Source of the DNA: Bacilli bacterium
GTDB taxonomy: Bacteria; Bacillota_I; Bacilli_A; ML615J-28; CAG-698
Assembly: GCA_023228385.1 (NCBI GenBank)
Contig: JALOBF010000053.1
Coordinates: forward strand, 1-9,348
Direction of reading: 5' to 3'
Length of the DNA: 9,348 nt
Positions 6,696 through 9,348 of the stretch are shown here, in pieces. Position 1 is the stretch's first letter; each line of letters begins with the position of its first letter. The notes under the pieces are model-generated. The model was not told the origin of the DNA, searched no databases, and saw only the letters and a list, made by a program, of their open reading frames with translations. The translations under genes and the position numbers were made by a program.

Positions 6696-8138
6696 ATGAA
6701 AAAAGTCAGAACAAGATTTGCCCCGAGTCCGACCGGTTATATGCATGTCGGCAATTTGCGTTCGGCATTATATGCTTATTTATTTGCCAAACAAAATAAC
6801 GGTGATTTTATTTTAAGAATAGAAGATACGGATCTGGAAAGATATGTTCCCGGTGCCGTGGAAGTAGTATATGACACTTTAGCCGCATCCGGCATTAAAG
6901 TTGACGAAGGGCCGAATGAAGGCGGGCCCTATGGGCCTTATGTTCAAAGTGAACGCCGGGAGATATATCTGAAATATGCTCAGCAGTTGATTGCTTCCGG
7001 CGATGCTTATTATTGCTTTTGCCATAAAAAGCGGCTTGATTCTTTGCGCGACGAGAAAGGGGTTGCCCGCTATGATAAACATTGTCTTTATTTATCGCCG
7101 ATAGAAATTCAAGCCCGGCTTAATTCCGGTGAGCCTTATGTTATCCGCCAAAATATGCCGCCGACGGGGGTCAGTGATTTTACCGATTTGGTATTCGGAA
7201 AAATCACAGTTGAAAACCGGGAACTTGAAGACCATGTTCTGATTAAGTCCGACGGTTATCCGACTTATAATTTTGCCAATGTTATTGACGATCATTTAAT
7301 GGCGATTTCCCATGTGATCCGCGGTACCGAATATTTAAGCAGTACACCTAAATATAATTTGCTTTATAAAGCTTTCGGTTGGGAAATACCTCAATATATT
7401 CATCTTACTCCGATTATGAAAGACGAAACCCGAAAGTTAAGTAAACGTCATGGCGACGCTAATTTTGATGATTTTATTAACAAAGGTTATCTTAGTGAAG
7501 CGGTTATCAATTATATTGCTTTATTGGGATGGAGTCCGAAAGGTACCCGTGAGAAATTTACCATCAATGAACTGATTGAACATTTTTCGGTTGACGGATT
7601 GCAGAAGTCGGGAAGTATTTTTGACGAAAATAAAATGAAATGGTTAAACGGAACTTACATCCGAGAACTTCCTTTCGAACGGTTTATGGAATATGCCATT
7701 CCTTATTTTGAAAAATCAAAAATCAAAGGTTTATATGATTACCGTAAATTTGGCTCCCTTTTACAATCCCGAATCGATATTTTTAGCGAAATACCGGAAA
7801 AAGTCGAGTTCATCCTCGATTTCAAAGCAATCGAACCGGAGGCTTATATCAATAAAAAATTCAAAGTCGATATCAATTTAGCAGCCTTGATCATCGAAAA
7901 GAGCATCCCTTATTGGGATAAGATCCGGCCATGGAACGAAGATGAACTTCATAAGGCGATTGCGGAAATTGGGGAAAAGGAAGGCTTTAAAACCGGCGCC
8001 GTTTATTCGGTTTTGCGTTTGGCTTTAACCAATCATGCCGTTACGCCCGGCGGTTCGCCCGAAATAGCCGATATTCTCGGTCAAGAAGAATCACTTCGGC
8101 GTCTGCGGCAAAGTCTAAGCTGGCTATGCGATAAATAA
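6696..8138 (+). CDS. gltX: Glutamyl-tRNA synthetase
   Basis: A class I aminoacyl-tRNA synthetase that charges tRNA-Glu in the cytoplasm. At 480 residues it is full length for the bacterial enzyme. Visible features are the HIGH-type motif in APSPTGYMHVGNLR (HVGN at 17-20), the active-site RIEDTD (41-46), the zinc-site pattern Cys107-x-Cys109 with Tyr126 and Cys130, HVIRGTEYLSSTPK, and the KMSKS-type KLSKR at 247-251, followed by the helical anticodon-binding region. The ribosome site AAAGGTG (6684-6690) lies five bases before the ATG. The gene is 15 bases behind the ABC gene with no terminator or promoter between, so the two are probably co-transcribed. In many Bacillota this enzyme also mischarges tRNA-Gln for GatCAB; the window cannot show whether that holds here. 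Confidence 0.97.
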   Translation: MKKVRTRFAPSPTGYMHVGNLRSALYAYLFAKQNNGDFILRIEDTDLERYVPGAVEVVYDTLAASGIKVDEGPNEGGPYGPYVQSERREIYLKYAQQLIASGDAYYCFCHKKRLDSLRDEKGVARYDKHCLYLSPIEIQARLNSGEPYVIRQNMPPTGVSDFTDLVFGKITVENRELEDHVLIKSDGYPTYNFANVIDDHLMAISHVIRGTEYLSSTPKYNLLYKAFGWEIPQYIHLTPIMKDETRKLSKRHGDANFDDFINKGYLSEAVINYIALLGWSPKGTREKFTINELIEHFSVDGLQKSGSIFDENKMKWLNGTYIRELPFERFMEYAIPYFEKSKIKGLYDYRKFGSLLQSRIDIFSEIPEKVEFILDFKAIEPEAYINKKFKVDINLAALIIEKSIPYWDKIRPWNEDELHKAIAEIGEKEGFKTGAVYSVLRLALTNHAVTPGGSPEIADILGQEESLRRLRQSLSWLCDK

Positions 8139-8167
8139 AAAGAGTCGAGTGACTCTTTTTATTTATC
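8130..8167. terminator. Bidirectional terminator shared by gltX and the Rieske oxidoreductase gene
   Basis: A perfect 17-bp inverted repeat (8130-8146 with 8151-8167) encloses the loop GAGT. The GC-containing GAGTC/GACTC pairs lie next to the loop, and A/T runs give a U-tract in both directions. Each arm contains the last two sense codons and the stop codon (GAT AAA TAA) of one converging gene, so both proteins end in Asp-Lys. Confidence 0.92.
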
Positions 8168-9348
8168 AAGATATTCTTGCAATTCGGTTATTGCAATTTT
8201 ATTTAAATTGTAAACGGCTGGACCGTCAATTAACTTACCTTCATAGGAAAACCTTGAGCCATGACATTTACAGTCATAAGTTTTTGCCAGATTATTAAAG
8301 CGGAGACCGCATCGCAAGTGGGGACAAGTAACATCCACGATATAAAGTTTATAATCGCGGTCTTTGTAAATACCGATTCTTTTACCGCATTTTTTAAAAA
8401 TCTTACAACTGTCCGGTTTGATTTTTATAATTTTTTTTGTTGGTATCCATCTGGTTTTTATTAATGTTGCCAGGACTTTTAAATTATAACGGAAAAACTT
8501 ACAGTTTATGGCTGAACGGGTGGGGTTAAAGGTTGAAGCAAACCGACTGTCATTTTTTTCGATTAAGTCTCGGATCAGCATGGCCCCGGCGGCCGCTGCG
8601 GCCATTCCCCATTTATTATAGGAGGTGGCGATATAAATATTGTTTTTAATCATGCCAATCAAAGGTAACAAATCAGTCGTTGTGTAGTCTTGCGCGCACC
8701 ATCCGAATAAATATTCATTAATCCCAAAATGGTCTTTTCCGAATTTTTTTAAACGGCTGGCTTCGCTTATCGTTTGTTTGAATTGATATGATTCATGGCT
8801 GGCACCGCTAATATTTAACAGTTGTTTTCCTTGATATGTAATATAGCGCAGTGCAATTGTTGGGTTTTCTGTATTGATAAAATTAGCGTCGGGGATTTTG
8901 ATATTATCGGCGGCGGCGGCAACGGCGTAAGAAAGATACGGAATCATTTTAGTGAAAAAGAAATTGAACTTTTTATAAACGGGATAATGATTACAAATGA
9001 TTATTTTTCGGGCGACTATTTTTTTATTGTCAGCGGTGGTTGCGATCGTATCGATATCCGCGCGAACGTCGATTATTCTTGTGTTTTCGTAAATCACAAC
9101 TCCGCGCGCTAGCAATATGTCAGTGATTTTCTTTAAATATTTGGTGATATTAAAGTTGGCTTGGTCGGATACTTTTAATGCATAATAAGGGCTGATGATG
9201 GGATCAAGATAAGTAAGCAGGTTTTTAATGCCAACCTTTTCATAAGCGGATATTTCCCGATCAATATTAGGTTTTTCTGTTAAGACCCGGGCAAATAAAT
9301 AACCGTCTACCTTTCGAAAGTCACAGTCGATTTTTTCTTTATTTTGAA
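8159..9348 (-). CDS. FAD-dependent oxidoreductase with C-terminal Rieske [2Fe-2S] domain, 5'-partial (YhfW-like)
   Basis: The frame is open to the window edge, giving 395 residues; the true start and the FAD-binding GxGxxG fold lie outside. The TTG at 9115 is an internal leucine, since in-frame sequence continues upstream and includes IDCDFRKVDGYLFARVL, typical of this family. The middle resembles DAO/glycine-oxidase-type flavoproteins (GWCAQDYTTTDLLPLIG, then YIATSYNKWGM). The C-terminal domain has the Rieske ligands: CPH (codons at 8318-8326), then 15 residues, then CKCH (8261-8272), in CPHLRCGLRF and CKCHGSRFSYEGK. Known homologues are about 500 residues, so roughly 105-110 are missing. 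The substrate is not known for this family; an amine or amino-acid-like donor with electron transfer to the cluster is an inference. A second Cys lies inside the CxxH motif and another after CPHLR, both common in Rieske domains. It shares a terminator with gltX. Confidence 0.9.
   Translation of the reverse strand, partial: QNKEKIDCDFRKVDGYLFARVLTEKPNIDREISAYEKVGIKNLLTYLDPIISPYYALKVSDQANFNITKYLKKITDILLARGVVIYENTRIIDVRADIDTIATTADNKKIVARKIIICNHYPVYKKFNFFFTKMIPYLSYAVAAAADNIKIPDANFINTENPTIALRYITYQGKQLLNISGASHESYQFKQTISEASRLKKFGKDHFGINEYLFGWCAQDYTTTDLLPLIGMIKNNIYIATSYNKWGMAAAAAGAMLIRDLIEKNDSRFASTFNPTRSAINCKFFRYNLKVLATLIKTRWIPTKKIIKIKPDSCKIFKKCGKRIGIYKDRDYKLYIVDVTCPHLRCGLRFNNLAKTYDCKCHGSRFSYEGKLIDGPAVYNLNKIAITELQEYLDK

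Noticed and set aside
9113..9115. TTG at 9115 as start of the Rieske oxidoreductase gene
   Set aside because: The frame remains open to the window edge and the upstream residues (IDCDFRKVDGYLF) match the family, so the gene begins outside the window.

Overview
The window reads as chromosome from a low-GC Gram-positive bacterium (Bacillota, most likely a Bacilli, Erysipelotrichia or Acholeplasma-type lineage). The evidence is an AT-rich sequence, strong AGGAGG-type ribosome binding sites, a guanine riboswitch and a YhfW-like Rieske oxidoreductase. All seven genes end in TAA, tryptophan is TGG and CGG is used for arginine, so the standard bacterial code applies and a Mycoplasma/Spiroplasma code is unlikely. 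The genus cannot be fixed from the sequence.

Left part (1-3875) is the end of purine synthesis. The 3' three quarters of purH (plus strand) makes IMP and meets, tail to tail across a shared terminator, a guaA-guaB operon (minus strand) that turns IMP into XMP and GMP. The operon has its own promoter and a guanine riboswitch with a terminator. Two things are odd. GuaA is only the ATP-pyrophosphatase/dimerisation half, with no glutaminase domain. The purH frame breaks at an A-run at bases 10-13.

Middle part (3876-4976) holds a minus-strand ROK-family sugar kinase lacking the usual ROK zinc motif. A 246-base divergent intergenic region carries its promoter and the promoter of the rightward operon.

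Right part (4977-8138) is a two-gene plus-strand unit. An ABC exporter-type half-transporter, in which nearly every ATPase motif is degenerate, sits 15 bases before an ordinary glutamyl-tRNA synthetase gene, gltX. A perfect 17-bp hairpin ends gltX and also ends the converging minus-strand gene (8159 to the window end), a 5'-truncated FAD-dependent oxidoreductase with a C-terminal Rieske [2Fe-2S] domain.

There is no mobile element, CRISPR array, tRNA or rRNA in view. The best candidates for something undescribed are the motif-dead ABC protein under a near-consensus promoter beside gltX, and the half-size GuaA under a riboswitch whose antiterminator seems to use the ligand-binding core itself.
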